10,058 bases of DNA from Alphaproteobacteria bacterium (GCA_029937205.1 JAPYQV010000063.1:1-10058); one strand, 5' to 3'; shown: positions 1 to 7,665, numbered from the stretch's first letter. A program made the numbers and translations. Notes: generated by a model from the letters alone, not told the origin.

Positions 1-348
1 GTGCATATCTGCTACCTGGTGCACGCTAGCGCCGGCCGGAATATCCCGCTTCAGCCGCACGCACAAACGGCGATTCCGATGCTAAACGAAGAGTCCGGCG
101 CGGCACTGGCCGGGCAGCTGAAAGGCGCGCCCGCTATTTCCCTGGATTTTGACGGCGCCAAAATTCGCCTGTTGTTGCCCGAGAACGCTGCTGAAATCGC
201 TGCCCAGGTAAACGGCGAACGCAGCCTGGCGGAGATACGCCGACGGCTTGGTAAGGCCGGGCTCCGATTGTCGCCGAGTGCCTTCTCGTGCCAATTCACC
301 GAGCTTTACAAGGCCCTGAATGGGATTAATGCCATGTTTTTGCGCTAG
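1..348 (+). CDS. C-terminal part of an uncharacterised protein, possibly a SAM-dependent methyltransferase tail (5' end outside window)
   Basis: An open frame runs from the first base of the window to a TAG at 346-348, so at most 115 residues are visible. The first codon is GTG, but it sits at the window edge with no visible ribosome binding site, so I treat the gene as 5'-partial. The visible part is soluble, with no membrane segment or signal peptide. A stretch at about residues 46-88 (strand-rich 'LDFDGAKIRLLLP', then 'VNGERSLAEIRRRL') resembles the small PqqD-like/winged-helix domain in which 'dG.rs..eI' precedes a helix. The ending 'LYKALNGINAMFLR' resembles the tail of alphaproteobacterial class I methyltransferases as I remember them. 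No catalytic motif is visible, so function is inferred only. A frame this short could also be a complete small regulatory protein. It ends 60 nt before glnD in the same direction. Coding status is fairly likely; the family is uncertain. Confidence 0.55.
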   Translation: MHICYLVHASAGRNIPLQPHAQTAIPMLNEESGAALAGQLKGAPAISLDFDGAKIRLLLPENAAEIAAQVNGERSLAEIRRRLGKAGLRLSPSAFSCQFTELYKALNGINAMFLR

Positions 349-408
349 CCGCGCGGCATCAGGGGTCATATACACACATCCAATAGGGGGCGAAAATAAG
401 CGCGAATT

Positions 409-3180
409 ATGGTTAAGGCCGGACGGCAGAGCGATATTTTGGACCGCGCCGCACTCGATGCGGCACTGGCGGCGAGCGCGTGGCGCCCTGGCGAGGGCGG
501 CAAGCGCGCCGAAGCGCTCGCGCTCTGCAAGGGGTTTCTCGCACGCGGCCGCGCGGAACTGGAATCCCGCCTCGATGCCGGCGCACGCGGCGGCGCCCTG
601 GTCGCGGGCTATACCTTTTTGACCGATGAAATCCTGCACGCGGTTTACGATCATGCGGCAAGCCGGATTTTCGCCGAGCCCAACCCCACGAGCGGCGCCC
701 GCCTCAGCCTGATTGCCGTCGGCGGCTATGGCCGCGCCGATCTGTCGCCCCATTCCGATATCGACCTGCTGTTTCTCCATCCTTGGAAACTCACCGCCCG
801 CAACGAGCAGGTGGTCGAATATGTGCTCTACATGCTGTGGGACATGGGTCTCAAAGTTGGCCAGGCGACACGCTCGATCAATGATTGCCTGGCCCGCGCG
901 CGGAGCGATATGACGATCCGCACCGGCCTCCTCGAATCGCGCTATCTGTGCGGCGATGAAGCGCTCTTTCTTGATCTCCGCCAGCGCTTTCGCGATGAGA
1001 TTGTGCCCGGCAGCGAAGGTGAATTCGTCGCCGCCAAGCTGGCCGAGCGCGATGCCAGGCACCTTCGCACCGGCGATTCACGCTATCTGGTGGAGCCCAA
1101 TATCAAGGATGGCAAAGGCGGCCTCAGAGATCTCCACACATTGTTCTGGATCGCCAAATATCTCTACCGGGTGGATCGCTACGCCGATTTGATCGAACGC
1201 GGCTTGCTGACCCGCAAGGAGCAGGTCCGCTTTGCCCGTGCCGAGGGATTTTTGTGGAAGGTGCGCGCTCACCTGCATCTTGCCTCAGGGCGGGCAGAAG
1301 ACCGCCTGTCCTTCGATCTGCAGCCGGAAATCGCGCGGCGTATGGGTTATGGCGACCGCGACGGCAATCTCGCTGTCGAACGTTTCATGAAGCATTATTT
1401 CCTGGTCGCAAAATCGGTCGGCGAGTTAACCCGCGTCCTCTGCGCCTCGCTCGAAGCGGATCGCCTCGACAAGGCGCCCCGGCGGCGCGGCGCGGCCGGC
1501 CCCTCGCCGGCGGCGGATGGCTTGCGCACCGAGGGCGGGCGCCTCGCTGTGGCGGACGAAGCGATATTTAAGGAACGGCCGGCGCGCCTGATCAAATTGT
1601 TTCGCTTGGCGCAAACAGGCGGCCAGGATATTCACCCGCGCACGCTGCGCCTGGTGCATCAAAGCCTGCCGTTGGTCAATCGCGAATTACGCGAGGATGA
1701 TGAAGCCAACCGGCTGTTCATGGACATCTTGAGCGATGCCGAGGCGCCCGAAATCGGGCTCCGGATGATGAACGAGGCGGGCGTTCTGGGGCGCTTTATT
1801 CCAGAGTTCGGGCGCATCGTCGGCCAAACACAGCATGACATGTATCACGTCTATACCGTGGATGAGCATACCGTGCGCGCGATCGGCATATTGTCGCAAA
1901 TCGAGCGCGGCGAGCTGGCCGAGGATTTGCCGCTGGCGAGCCAGATCGCGCCCAAGATCCTGTCGCGCGGCGTGCTCTATCTGGCGCTCTTTCTGCACGA
2001 TATCGCCAAGGGCGGGCGGCACGACCATTCCGAGGCCGGCGAACGCATCGTCAATCGGCTGGGGCCGCGTCTCGGCCTCTCCGCCGAGGAAACCGCGCAG
2101 GCTGCCTGGCTCGTGCGCCATCATCTGATTTTCAGCGATACCGCCTTCAAACGCGATGTGAACGACCCGCAAACGCTGGCCAATTTTATCGCCCGGGTGC
2201 AGTCGGTCGAGCGCCTGCGCCTGTTGCTGGTTCTGACCGCTGCCGATATCCGCGCCGTCGGACCGGGACGTTGGAATGCCTGGAAGGGCGCGCTTCTGCG
2301 CGAGCTTTATCACCGTGCCGAAGAGGTCATGACCGGCGGACATGAAGCCGCGGGCAAGGCCGGGCGCGTTGCCGCAGCAAAGGGCGCTTTACGCGACACG
2401 CTCGTCGATTGGCTCGGCAGCGAGATCACCGCCTTCACCGACCGGCTCTTTCCGCCCTACTGGCTGGCCTTCGACAGCGCCACTCATGCGCGCCACGCCC
2501 GCCTGGTCCGTGACGCCGATTCGCGCGGTGCGCTACTTGAGCTGGATACCCGAATTGACACCCAGCGCGCCGTCACCGAGATCACGCTCTACGCCAAGGA
2601 CCAGCCTGGCATGTTTAGCGCTGTGGCGGGTGCCATGGCCGCTGCCGGCGCCAGCATTGTCGACGCCAAAGTATTCACCACTTCAGACGGCATGGCGCTC
2701 GACGGCTTTTGGGTACAGGACGCTCTGGGCGGCCCGTTCGACAACCAGGAGAAGCTGGCCCGCATCCTCAGCCTGCTTGAACAGGCGCTGACCGGCGCGA
2801 CCCCATTGGATGGCATGGTGCAAGTGGATGGCATGCTGCACGGCAGGCAACGCCTACCGGCACGTAGCCGCGCCGCTCAGGTGACGCCGCGTGTATTGGT
2901 CGACAACCAGGCAAGCAGCCAGCACACGGTTATCGAGATCAACGGCCGCGATCGTCCGGGACTGCTTTATGATATCGGCCGTGCGCTGACCGATCTCGGC
3001 CTGTCGATCGTCACGGCGCATATTTCGACTTACGGCGTGCAGGCGGTGGATGTGTTTTATGTCAAGGATCGCTATGGCATGCAGGTGACCAAGAAGGCTG
3101 ATATCGCCCGGGTGCGCAGCCAGTTGCTGAGCGCCCTGGAGGCGCCTATATCGGCCACCATAACCGCAGCGGCGGAATAG
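409..3180 (+). CDS. glnD: Bifunctional [protein-PII] uridylyltransferase / uridylyl-removing enzyme
   Basis: GlnD is the cytoplasmic glutamine sensor that adds UMP to PII proteins (GlnB/GlnK) under nitrogen limitation and removes it when glutamine is high, so steering glutamine synthetase and NtrBC. At 923 residues it has the usual family length and the full domain order. The nucleotidyltransferase motif starts at residue 105 ('GGYGRADLSPHSDIDLLF') with the metal-binding pair D117/D119. A GlnD-type helical region follows. The HD hydrolase domain shows H487, the H530-D531 pair ('FLHDIAKG') and H571-H572. Two C-terminal ACT domains lie at about 722-800 ('KDQPGMFSAVAGAMAAAGA') and 840-915 ('GRDRPGLLYDIGRAL'), where glutamine is sensed. 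An Arg/Ala/Pro-rich linker at about residues 358-375 separates the transferase and HD parts. The ATG at 409 fits the family N-terminus; the purine-rich AGGGGG at 385-390 is rather far upstream and AATAAG at 395-400 is weak. murJ follows after 9 nt, suggesting co-transcription. All catalytic residues are present, so it should be functional. Confidence 0.97.
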   Translation: MVKAGRQSDILDRAALDAALAASAWRPGEGGKRAEALALCKGFLARGRAELESRLDAGARGGALVAGYTFLTDEILHAVYDHAASRIFAEPNPTSGARLSLIAVGGYGRADLSPHSDIDLLFLHPWKLTARNEQVVEYVLYMLWDMGLKVGQATRSINDCLARARSDMTIRTGLLESRYLCGDEALFLDLRQRFRDEIVPGSEGEFVAAKLAERDARHLRTGDSRYLVEPNIKDGKGGLRDLHTLFWIAKYLYRVDRYADLIERGLLTRKEQVRFARAEGFLWKVRAHLHLASGRAEDRLSFDLQPEIARRMGYGDRDGNLAVERFMKHYFLVAKSVGELTRVLCASLEADRLDKAPRRRGAAGPSPAADGLRTEGGRLAVADEAIFKERPARLIKLFRLAQTGGQDIHPRTLRLVHQSLPLVNRELREDDEANRLFMDILSDAEAPEIGLRMMNEAGVLGRFIPEFGRIVGQTQHDMYHVYTVDEHTVRAIGILSQIERGELAEDLPLASQIAPKILSRGVLYLALFLHDIAKGGRHDHSEAGERIVNRLGPRLGLSAEETAQAAWLVRHHLIFSDTAFKRDVNDPQTLANFIARVQSVERLRLLLVLTAADIRAVGPGRWNAWKGALLRELYHRAEEVMTGGHEAAGKAGRVAAAKGALRDTLVDWLGSEITAFTDRLFPPYWLAFDSATHARHARLVRDADSRGALLELDTRIDTQRAVTEITLYAKDQPGMFSAVAGAMAAAGASIVDAKVFTTSDGMALDGFWVQDALGGPFDNQEKLARILSLLEQALTGATPLDGMVQVDGMLHGRQRLPARSRAAQVTPRVLVDNQASSQHTVIEINGRDRPGLLYDIGRALTDLGLSIVTAHISTYGVQAVDVFYVKDRYGMQVTKKADIARVRSQLLSALEAPISATITAAAE

Positions 3181-3189
3181 GCGGGCGCC

Positions 3190-4767
3190 ATGGCATTGGG
3201 GCGTTGGGTGGCGACCGTCGGCGGCTATACGCTGGGCTCGCGGCTGCTTGGCTTCATCCGCGATATTCTGATTGCCGCCATGCTTGGCGCCGGACCGGTG
3301 TCGGACGCCTTCTTCGTTGCCTTCAAGCTGCCCAACTTTCTTCGCCGCCTGTTTGCCGAAGGCGCTTTCAACGCGGCTTTCGTGCCGCTTTTCTCAAGCG
3401 AGTTGGAACAGAATGGCCGCGCCTCCGCCAAGGCCTTCGCCGAGGAAGTCCTGGCCGTCCTGCTTTGCGTTCTGTTGCTGTTGGTGGTTGTCGCGCAAAT
3501 CGTCATGCCGTGGCTGATATATGTGCTGGCGCCGGGCTTCGCCGACGACCCGGAGAAATTCGATCTTACGGTTCAGCTCACCCGCATCACCTTCCCCTAT
3601 ATCCTGTTCATATCGTTGGTTTCACTGTTGGGCGGGGTGCTTAATTCGCTCTACCGTTTTGCCGCTGCCGCCGCCGCACCGATTATCCTCAACCTCACAT
3701 TGATCGGCGCCCTTCTTGGTCTTTCGCAATGGACCGAAACGCCTGGTCATGCGCTGGCGATTGGCGTCTCTGCCGCCGGCGTGCTGCAATTTGCCTGGCT
3801 CATCGTGGCACTCAGGCGCGCCGGCATTGCCCTCAGATTGCCGCGCCCGCGCCTGACGCCGCGCGTCAAACACATGCTTATTATCATCGCCCCGGCGGCG
3901 CTCGGCGCCGGTGTGGCGCAAATCAATCTGGTGGTCGACGTCATTATCGCTTCGTTGTTACCGGAAGGCGCGATCTCGTTTCTCTACTATGCCGACCGGA
4001 TCAATCAACTGCCGCTCGGTGTGATCGGCGTGGCCGTCGGCACAGCGCTTTTGCCGCTACTGTCGCGCCAGCTTCGCGCCGCCGAGGACGAAGCCGCCGG
4101 GCACGCCCAGAACCGGGCCATTGAGGGCGCGCTCCTGGTGACGCTCCCCGCCGCCGCCGCGTTAATGATCATCGCCGAGTCGGCAATCTCCGTTCTCTTT
4201 GAGCGTGGCGCCTTCAGCGCGGCGGCAACCCTAGCCTCGGCCGATGCGCTGATTGCCTATGCTGCCGGCCTGCCTTCGTTCGTCATGATCAAGGTATTGG
4301 TGCCAGGTTATTTCGCCCGCCAGGACACCAAAACACCGGTGCGAATCGCCATCGTATGCCTGACCGTCAATGTTGCTCTCAATCTAATTTTAATGGGGCC
4401 ACTGGGCCATGTCGGCATCGCGCTCGCGACGTCGCTCTCCGGCTGGCTCAACGCGGCACTCCTGGCGCGCGGCCTGCACCGGCGCGGCTTTTTCACCGCC
4501 GATCAGCGTTTACGCCAACGAATACCTCGCATGCTGGTGGCGACGGCGGCCATGGCGGCCGCCTTGTGGGCGGTTTCTTCGGCCCTGGCCGGGCCACTTG
4601 GCGCATCGCTCGGCACCGGTGTCGGCAGCCTGCTCGCCCTGATGTTCACCGGCATACTGGTTTATGGCTTGGTCGCGCGTGCCGTCGGCGCGGCCTATGT
4701 GGCCGATCTCAGGAATTTCTGGCGTTCGCGCGATAGTGAGCCCGGCAGCAAAGACGGCGCGGCTTGA
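3190..4767 (+). CDS. murJ: Lipid II flippase MurJ (MviN family)
   Basis: MurJ moves lipid-linked peptidoglycan precursor (lipid II) from the inner to the outer face of the cytoplasmic membrane. The 525-residue protein is strongly hydrophobic, consistent with the 14 membrane helices of the MOP-superfamily fold. The hallmark 'RRLFAEGAFNAAFVP' lies at residues 52-66. Numbering from the chosen ATG places R18, R24, R52 and R270 ('YYADR') at the same numbers as the arginines described as essential in E. coli MurJ, with D39 and K46 also in step. This ungapped agreement supports both the identity and the start. GGCGGGCG just upstream is a possible, weak Shine-Dalgarno. The gene begins 9 nt after glnD, so it probably shares its transcript. 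The C-terminus ends in a short charged, Gly/Ser-rich cytoplasmic tail. No frameshift or missing key residue was seen. Confidence 0.97.
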   Translation: MALGRWVATVGGYTLGSRLLGFIRDILIAAMLGAGPVSDAFFVAFKLPNFLRRLFAEGAFNAAFVPLFSSELEQNGRASAKAFAEEVLAVLLCVLLLLVVVAQIVMPWLIYVLAPGFADDPEKFDLTVQLTRITFPYILFISLVSLLGGVLNSLYRFAAAAAAPIILNLTLIGALLGLSQWTETPGHALAIGVSAAGVLQFAWLIVALRRAGIALRLPRPRLTPRVKHMLIIIAPAALGAGVAQINLVVDVIIASLLPEGAISFLYYADRINQLPLGVIGVAVGTALLPLLSRQLRAAEDEAAGHAQNRAIEGALLVTLPAAAALMIIAESAISVLFERGAFSAAATLASADALIAYAAGLPSFVMIKVLVPGYFARQDTKTPVRIAIVCLTVNVALNLILMGPLGHVGIALATSLSGWLNAALLARGLHRRGFFTADQRLRQRIPRMLVATAAMAAALWAVSSALAGPLGASLGTGVGSLLALMFTGILVYGLVARAVGAAYVADLRNFWRSRDSEPGSKDGAA

Positions 4768-4787
4768 ACGGATCCCGTGCGCCTCTC

Positions 4788-4816
4788 TTGACCGGGGCCG
4801 GCCGGCGCGCCATAAA
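4788..4816 (+). promoter_or_regulatory. Candidate sigma70-type promoter for trpS
   Basis: TTGACC at 4788-4793 (5 of 6 matches to the -35 consensus) is separated by exactly 17 nt from CATAAA at 4811-4816 (4 of 6 matches to the -10). It lies in the only sizeable gap between murJ and trpS. The predicted transcript would start near 4823, leaving a leader of about 55 nt. The spacer is very GC-rich. This is pattern recognition only; such matches also occur by chance. Confidence 0.4.
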
Positions 4817-4819
4817 TCC

Positions 4820-4860
4820 GGCGCTCTGAAGCCCATAGCAGCGGTTTCAGCGCCTCATTT
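4820..4860 (+). terminator. Imperfect hairpin with T-rich tail: terminator of glnD-murJ or trpS leader structure
   Basis: GGCG (4820-4823) plus CTGAA (4826-4830) can pair with TTCAG (4846-4850) plus CGCC (4851-4854), leaving a 2-nt bulge (CT) and a 15-nt loop. TCATTTT follows at 4855-4861. It resembles a weak rho-independent terminator for the upstream genes. If the candidate promoter at 4788-4816 is real, the structure would instead sit at the very 5' end of the trpS mRNA. A competing smaller stem pairs GCGCC (4807-4811) with GGCGC (4820-4824). Confidence 0.33.
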
Positions 4861-4878
4861 TCGGACAAGCAGGTGGCC

Positions 4879-5871
4879 ATGAATCGGATATTCTCCGGTG
4901 TTCAACCGACCGGTAATTTGCATCTCGGCAATTATCTCGGTGCGATCAAGAATTGGGTCGGGATGCAGAACGACTATGAATGCATTTATTGCATCGTCGA
5001 TTTGCACGCCATTACGGTTGCCCAGGACCCGGCCGAACTTACCGCCAACACGCGCGAAGTTACGGCCGGCCTGATGTCTGCCGGCATCGATCCGGAGCGC
5101 TCGATCATCTTCAATCAGAGCCAGGTATCGTGCCATGCCGAGCTCGCCTGGCTGTTCAATTGCGTCACCCCGCTGGGCTGGCTCAACCGCATGACCCAGT
5201 TCAAGGAGAAGGCCGGCAAGAAACGCGAAAATGCGGTGCTCGGGCTTTACGCCTACCCGGTATTGATGGCTGCCGACATCCTTCTCTACCGCGCCACCCA
5301 TGTGCCGGTCGGAGAGGATCAAAAGCAGCATTTGGAGTTGTCGCGCGATATCGCCGGCGCGTTCAACAGACTCTACGACCAAGGATACTTTCCTTTGCCC
5401 GAGCCGCTGATCCTGGGCGAGGCAACGCGCGTGATGAGCCTGCGTGACGGGCGCGCCAAGATGAGCAAATCGGACGCATCGGAAAATTCGCGCATTAATC
5501 TGACCGATGATGCCGAGACCATTCAGCGCAAGATTCGCCGCGCCAAAACGGATTCGGAACCGGGCATGAGCTACGATCCCGAAAATCGCCCGGAAGCGGC
5601 GAATCTGCTCGGTATATACGCCGCCCTCAGTGCGGAAAGCATCAGCGCCGTGACGGCGCGATTTGCCGGCAAGGGATTCGCCGAGTTCAAGGTTGAACTG
5701 GCGGACCTCGCCGCCGCGACGCTCGAGCCTATTGCCGCTGAAATGCGGCGCTTATTGGCTGCCGAAGACCATATCGACGCTGTCCTGAAAAACGGCGCCG
5801 AGCGTGCCGCCGCTATGGCCGAACCCAATTTAGCCGAAATCAAGAAAATCATCGGCCTCCTCGATCCGTGA
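4879..5871 (+). CDS. trpS: Tryptophanyl-tRNA synthetase
   Basis: This class I aminoacyl-tRNA synthetase charges tRNA-Trp with tryptophan in the cytoplasm. From the ATG at 4879 it is 330 residues, the normal length of bacterial TrpS. The N-terminus reads '[18 protein letters not shown]', containing the HIGH-type ATP-binding signature '[12 protein letters not shown]' (residues 10-21). The second signature 'KMSKS' is at residues 194-198 and is perfect. A GTG at 4873, six bases upstream and in frame, would add two residues. I prefer the ATG because the family normally starts just before '(R)IFSGVQPTG', but the AGGTGG at 4871-4876 sits unusually close to it, so the GTG cannot be excluded. The gene lies about 110 nt after murJ and may have its own promoter. 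No missing motif was seen. Confidence 0.96.
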   Translation: MNRIFSGVQPTGNLHLGNYLGAIKNWVGMQNDYECIYCIVDLHAITVAQDPAELTANTREVTAGLMSAGIDPERSIIFNQSQVSCHAELAWLFNCVTPLGWLNRMTQFKEKAGKKRENAVLGLYAYPVLMAADILLYRATHVPVGEDQKQHLELSRDIAGAFNRLYDQGYFPLPEPLILGEATRVMSLRDGRAKMSKSDASENSRINLTDDAETIQRKIRRAKTDSEPGMSYDPENRPEAANLLGIYAALSAESISAVTARFAGKGFAEFKVELADLAAATLEPIAAEMRRLLAAEDHIDAVLKNGAERAAAMAEPNLAEIKKIIGLLDP

Positions 5872-5966
5872 GAATGCACCGGTAATAATCTGCTTGCCTT
5901 TGGGGGCATTCTGGCGCGATACCCAAAGCGGTCTTAAGGAGACGGCGTCCCAGGCGCGACACGCAA

Positions 5967-6467
5967 ATGGAAATTTATCTGCCGATCGCAGAAATCTCGA
6001 CCAACGTGTTTCTGTTGCTCGGCCTCGGTGCGGCGATCGGTTTTATGTCCGGCTTGTTCGGCGTCGGCGGCGGCTTCCTGATGACGCCGCTGCTGATCTT
6101 TCTCGGCGTGCCACCTATTGTCGCGGTGGGCACCGGCACCACTCTGATTGTCGCCTCATCGGTCTCGGGCATGATGGCCCATTGGCGGCGCGGAAACGTC
6201 GATTTCCGCATGGGCGCGCTGTTGTTCAGCGGCGGTATCGGCGGCGCGTGGCTCGGTGTCTGGCTGTTCCGCGCTTTGCGCGAGGCGGGCCAGATCGATC
6301 TCGTCATCTCGCTCTTCTATGTCGTGTTTCTAACCATTGTCGGCAGCCTCATGGGTGCCGAATCGTTACACGCCGCACTCCGCCGGGGCACCCGGCAACG
6401 GCGTAAGGCGCATCAACATAATTGGTTTCACGGCCTGCCGCTGAAAATGCGCTTTCGCCGCTCATAA
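5967..6467 (+). CDS. TauE/SafE-family membrane transporter, N-terminal half (ends at an in-frame TAA)
   Basis: TauE/SafE proteins are cytoplasmic-membrane permeases linked to export or uptake of sulfite, sulfonates or other small organic anions. They are built as a tandem duplication of two hydrophobic halves. This 166-residue product is the first half. It has hydrophobic helices from about residue 12 onward, the repeat signature 'GVGGGFLMTPLLIFLGVPP' (about 31-49), a second helix block, and a basic cytoplasmic stretch rich in Arg/His ending '..LPLKMRFRRS'. The family normally runs straight on into the second half, but a TAA at 6465-6467 stops translation. The frame resumes immediately with 'LYVSAVPP', as homologues do from memory. 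A good AAGGAGA lies at 5936-5942 but is 24 nt from the ATG. No other start codon lies between them in frame. On its own the half is unlikely to transport. The gene follows trpS by 95 nt. Confidence 0.85.
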   Translation: MEIYLPIAEISTNVFLLLGLGAAIGFMSGLFGVGGGFLMTPLLIFLGVPPIVAVGTGTTLIVASSVSGMMAHWRRGNVDFRMGALLFSGGIGGAWLGVWLFRALREAGQIDLVISLFYVVFLTIVGSLMGAESLHAALRRGTRQRRKAHQHNWFHGLPLKMRFRRS

Positions 6468-6476
6468 CTCTATGTG
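6465..6476 (+). other. In-frame TAA with GTG restart codon between the two transporter halves
   Basis: The codons are TCA-TAA-CTC-TAT-GTG. The stop at 6465-6467 and the possible restart GTG at 6474-6476 share one reading frame, with 6 nt between them. No Shine-Dalgarno sequence precedes the GTG. If the stop were a sense codon (for example AAA, one substitution away), 5967-6881 would encode one protein of about 304 residues, the usual TauE/SafE length. An ATG at 6472-6474 is in another frame and is followed at once by TGA. Confidence 0.8.
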
Positions 6477-6881
6477 AGCGCCGTGCCGCCCGTTATTGTC
6501 GGCTTCCTGATGGGTTTGCTGGCGGCGTTCATGGGTGTGGGCGGCGGATTCATCATGATTCCGGTGATGATCTACCTGATCGGCATGCCAACCAGCGTCG
6601 TCGTTGGCACCTCGCTGTTCGGCATCGTCGTGGTCAGCACTGTATCGTCATTCGCGCACGCCTATCAGAATCACAATGTGGATATTATCCTGGCATTGCT
6701 GCTTGCGGCGGGTGCGGTGGTTGGCGCGCAATATGGCACCCGTTTCGGGCTTCGGCTTCAGGGCGAATATTTGCGCGGTCTCCTGGCCATCCTGGTTCTG
6801 GCCGTCGGCGGGCGCCTGCTTTACGGCTTGGTGGCACGCCCGGACGATCTCTTCTCCATGTCACTCATGGCGGCGCTCTGA
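6474..6881 (+). CDS. TauE/SafE-family membrane transporter, C-terminal half
   Basis: This 135-residue frame is the second half of the transporter that begins at 5967. It carries the second copy of the repeat signature, 'GVGGGFIMIPVMIYLIGMP' (about residues 22-40), parallel to the first half's 'GVGGGFLMTPLLIFLGVPP'. Further helices follow ('NVDIILALLLAAGAVVGAQ' and a last hydrophobic segment before the C-terminus). The listed start is the GTG directly after the TAA. It has no recognisable ribosome binding site, so translation would need reinitiation or readthrough. In-frame ATGs at 6510 and 6531 fall within the first helix or signature and are poorer starts. Sequence conservation looks intact throughout, with no further stops or frameshifts, so the lesion is recent or tolerated. 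The stop TGA overlaps the ATG of the next gene by 1 nt (TGATG), indicating translational coupling. Confidence 0.75.
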   Translation: MSAVPPVIVGFLMGLLAAFMGVGGGFIMIPVMIYLIGMPTSVVVGTSLFGIVVVSTVSSFAHAYQNHNVDIILALLLAAGAVVGAQYGTRFGLRLQGEYLRGLLAILVLAVGGRLLYGLVARPDDLFSMSLMAAL

Positions 6882-7645
6882 TGCGGCGCTATGGCCTCAA
6901 CCACGCGCCCTTGCTGGCCCTTTTTTTGGTCTTGTGGAGCAGTTTGTTCGCACCAGCCAGTGCCGATGAAGCGCCGCTTCTGGTCGATATCTCGCCGCAA
7001 ACCATCGAAGTCGATTCAAGCTTTCACGGCACCTCAATAATCCTGTTCGGCGTCAAATCGCAGCCCGGCGATATCATCATCACCTTGCGCGGCCCCGAGG
7101 CGCCCATTGTGGTGCGGCGCAAACGCCGGGTCGCCGGAATATGGATCAACCGCGATTCCGTTGCGTTTCGCGATGTCCCACAATTTTATGCCCTCGCAGC
7201 GTCGCGCCCGATCGATGAGATATTGGACACCGACGGGCTCAACCGGAATCAAATCGGCAGTGATCATATTCTGCTCAACACCATCTGGATGCGTACATCC
7301 GACGAAGTCAGCGCCTTTCGCGACGCCGTGCGCCGCTCTCGCACCCAAGAAGCGCTCTATGCGCCAACCGCCGGCAACGTCGTGGTCATCGACGACGCTC
7401 TGTTTCGCGCCACGCTGATACTGCCCGGCAATGTACCGATCGGAGTTTATGTGGCGGAAACCCTATTGGTGCATGAAGGTGAAGTGCTGAGCCGGCGTGA
7501 ATCGTATCTCAGTGTGGTGAAATCAGGCATTTCCGCCGATTTATATGACTTCGCCAAGGAGCATGGCGCGCTCTACGGTCTGCTTGCTATCGCCGCAGCG
7601 CTGATGGCAGGATGGGTTGGCGGCATTGCCTTTCGAAAGAATTGA
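6881..7645 (+). CDS. Alph_Pro_TM family protein (TIGR02186/PF09608-like): secreted, C-terminally membrane-anchored, function unknown
   Basis: The 254-residue product starts at the ATG overlapping the preceding TGA. Residues 1-28 form a signal peptide (RR near the N-terminus, a Leu-rich core, and an 'ASA' cleavage site before D29). A predicted extracytoplasmic domain of about 200 residues follows, beginning 'LLVDISPQTIEVDSSFHG' and continuing through 'LFGVKSQPGDIIITLRGPE' and 'RRKRRVAGIWIN'; its beta-rich, Ig-like look is inference. One C-terminal membrane helix (about 231-250) leaves the short basic tail 'FRKN', so the domain should face the periplasm. From memory this matches the alphaproteobacterial family named Alph_Pro_TM, which has no established function. 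Coupling to the TauE/SafE gene suggests a periplasmic partner of that transporter. The reading frame stays open upstream to 6422, but the coupled ATG with the signal peptide directly after it is the convincing start. No catalytic motif is visible. Confidence 0.87.
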   Translation: MRRYGLNHAPLLALFLVLWSSLFAPASADEAPLLVDISPQTIEVDSSFHGTSIILFGVKSQPGDIIITLRGPEAPIVVRRKRRVAGIWINRDSVAFRDVPQFYALAASRPIDEILDTDGLNRNQIGSDHILLNTIWMRTSDEVSAFRDAVRRSRTQEALYAPTAGNVVVIDDALFRATLILPGNVPIGVYVAETLLVHEGEVLSRRESYLSVVKSGISADLYDFAKEHGALYGLLAIAAALMAGWVGGIAFRKN

Positions 7646-7665
7646 TCATTGAGTGAGGCTGGCCC

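Noticed and set aside
82..1062. Long minus-strand open frame (326 codons) opposite the 5' part of glnD
   Set aside because: It runs antisense to glnD, whose motifs are unmistakable. The antisense product is low-complexity with no recognisable domain; open antisense frames are expected in GC-rich genes.
1687..2343. Minus-strand open frame (218 codons) opposite the HD region of glnD
   Set aside because: A shadow of glnD codon bias; no domain or plausible start context.
4794..4811. GC palindromes (GGCCGGCC, GGCGCGCC) in the murJ-trpS gap as possible mobile-element ends
   Set aside because: Short GC palindromes are common by chance in a GC-rich genome; no transposase, target duplication or matching second copy was seen.
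4855..5382. Minus-strand open frame (175 codons) opposite trpS
   Set aside because: It overlaps the HIGH-motif region of trpS antisense and has no family resemblance.
6430..6500. Programmed frameshift as the explanation for the split transporter
   Set aside because: Both halves are in the same frame, so no frame change is needed; the lesion is a simple in-frame stop.
6422..6880. Upstream extension of the Alph_Pro_TM reading frame to 6422
   Set aside because: The extension overlaps the well-conserved TauE/SafE C-terminal half in another frame and would bury the clear signal peptide that starts at 6881.
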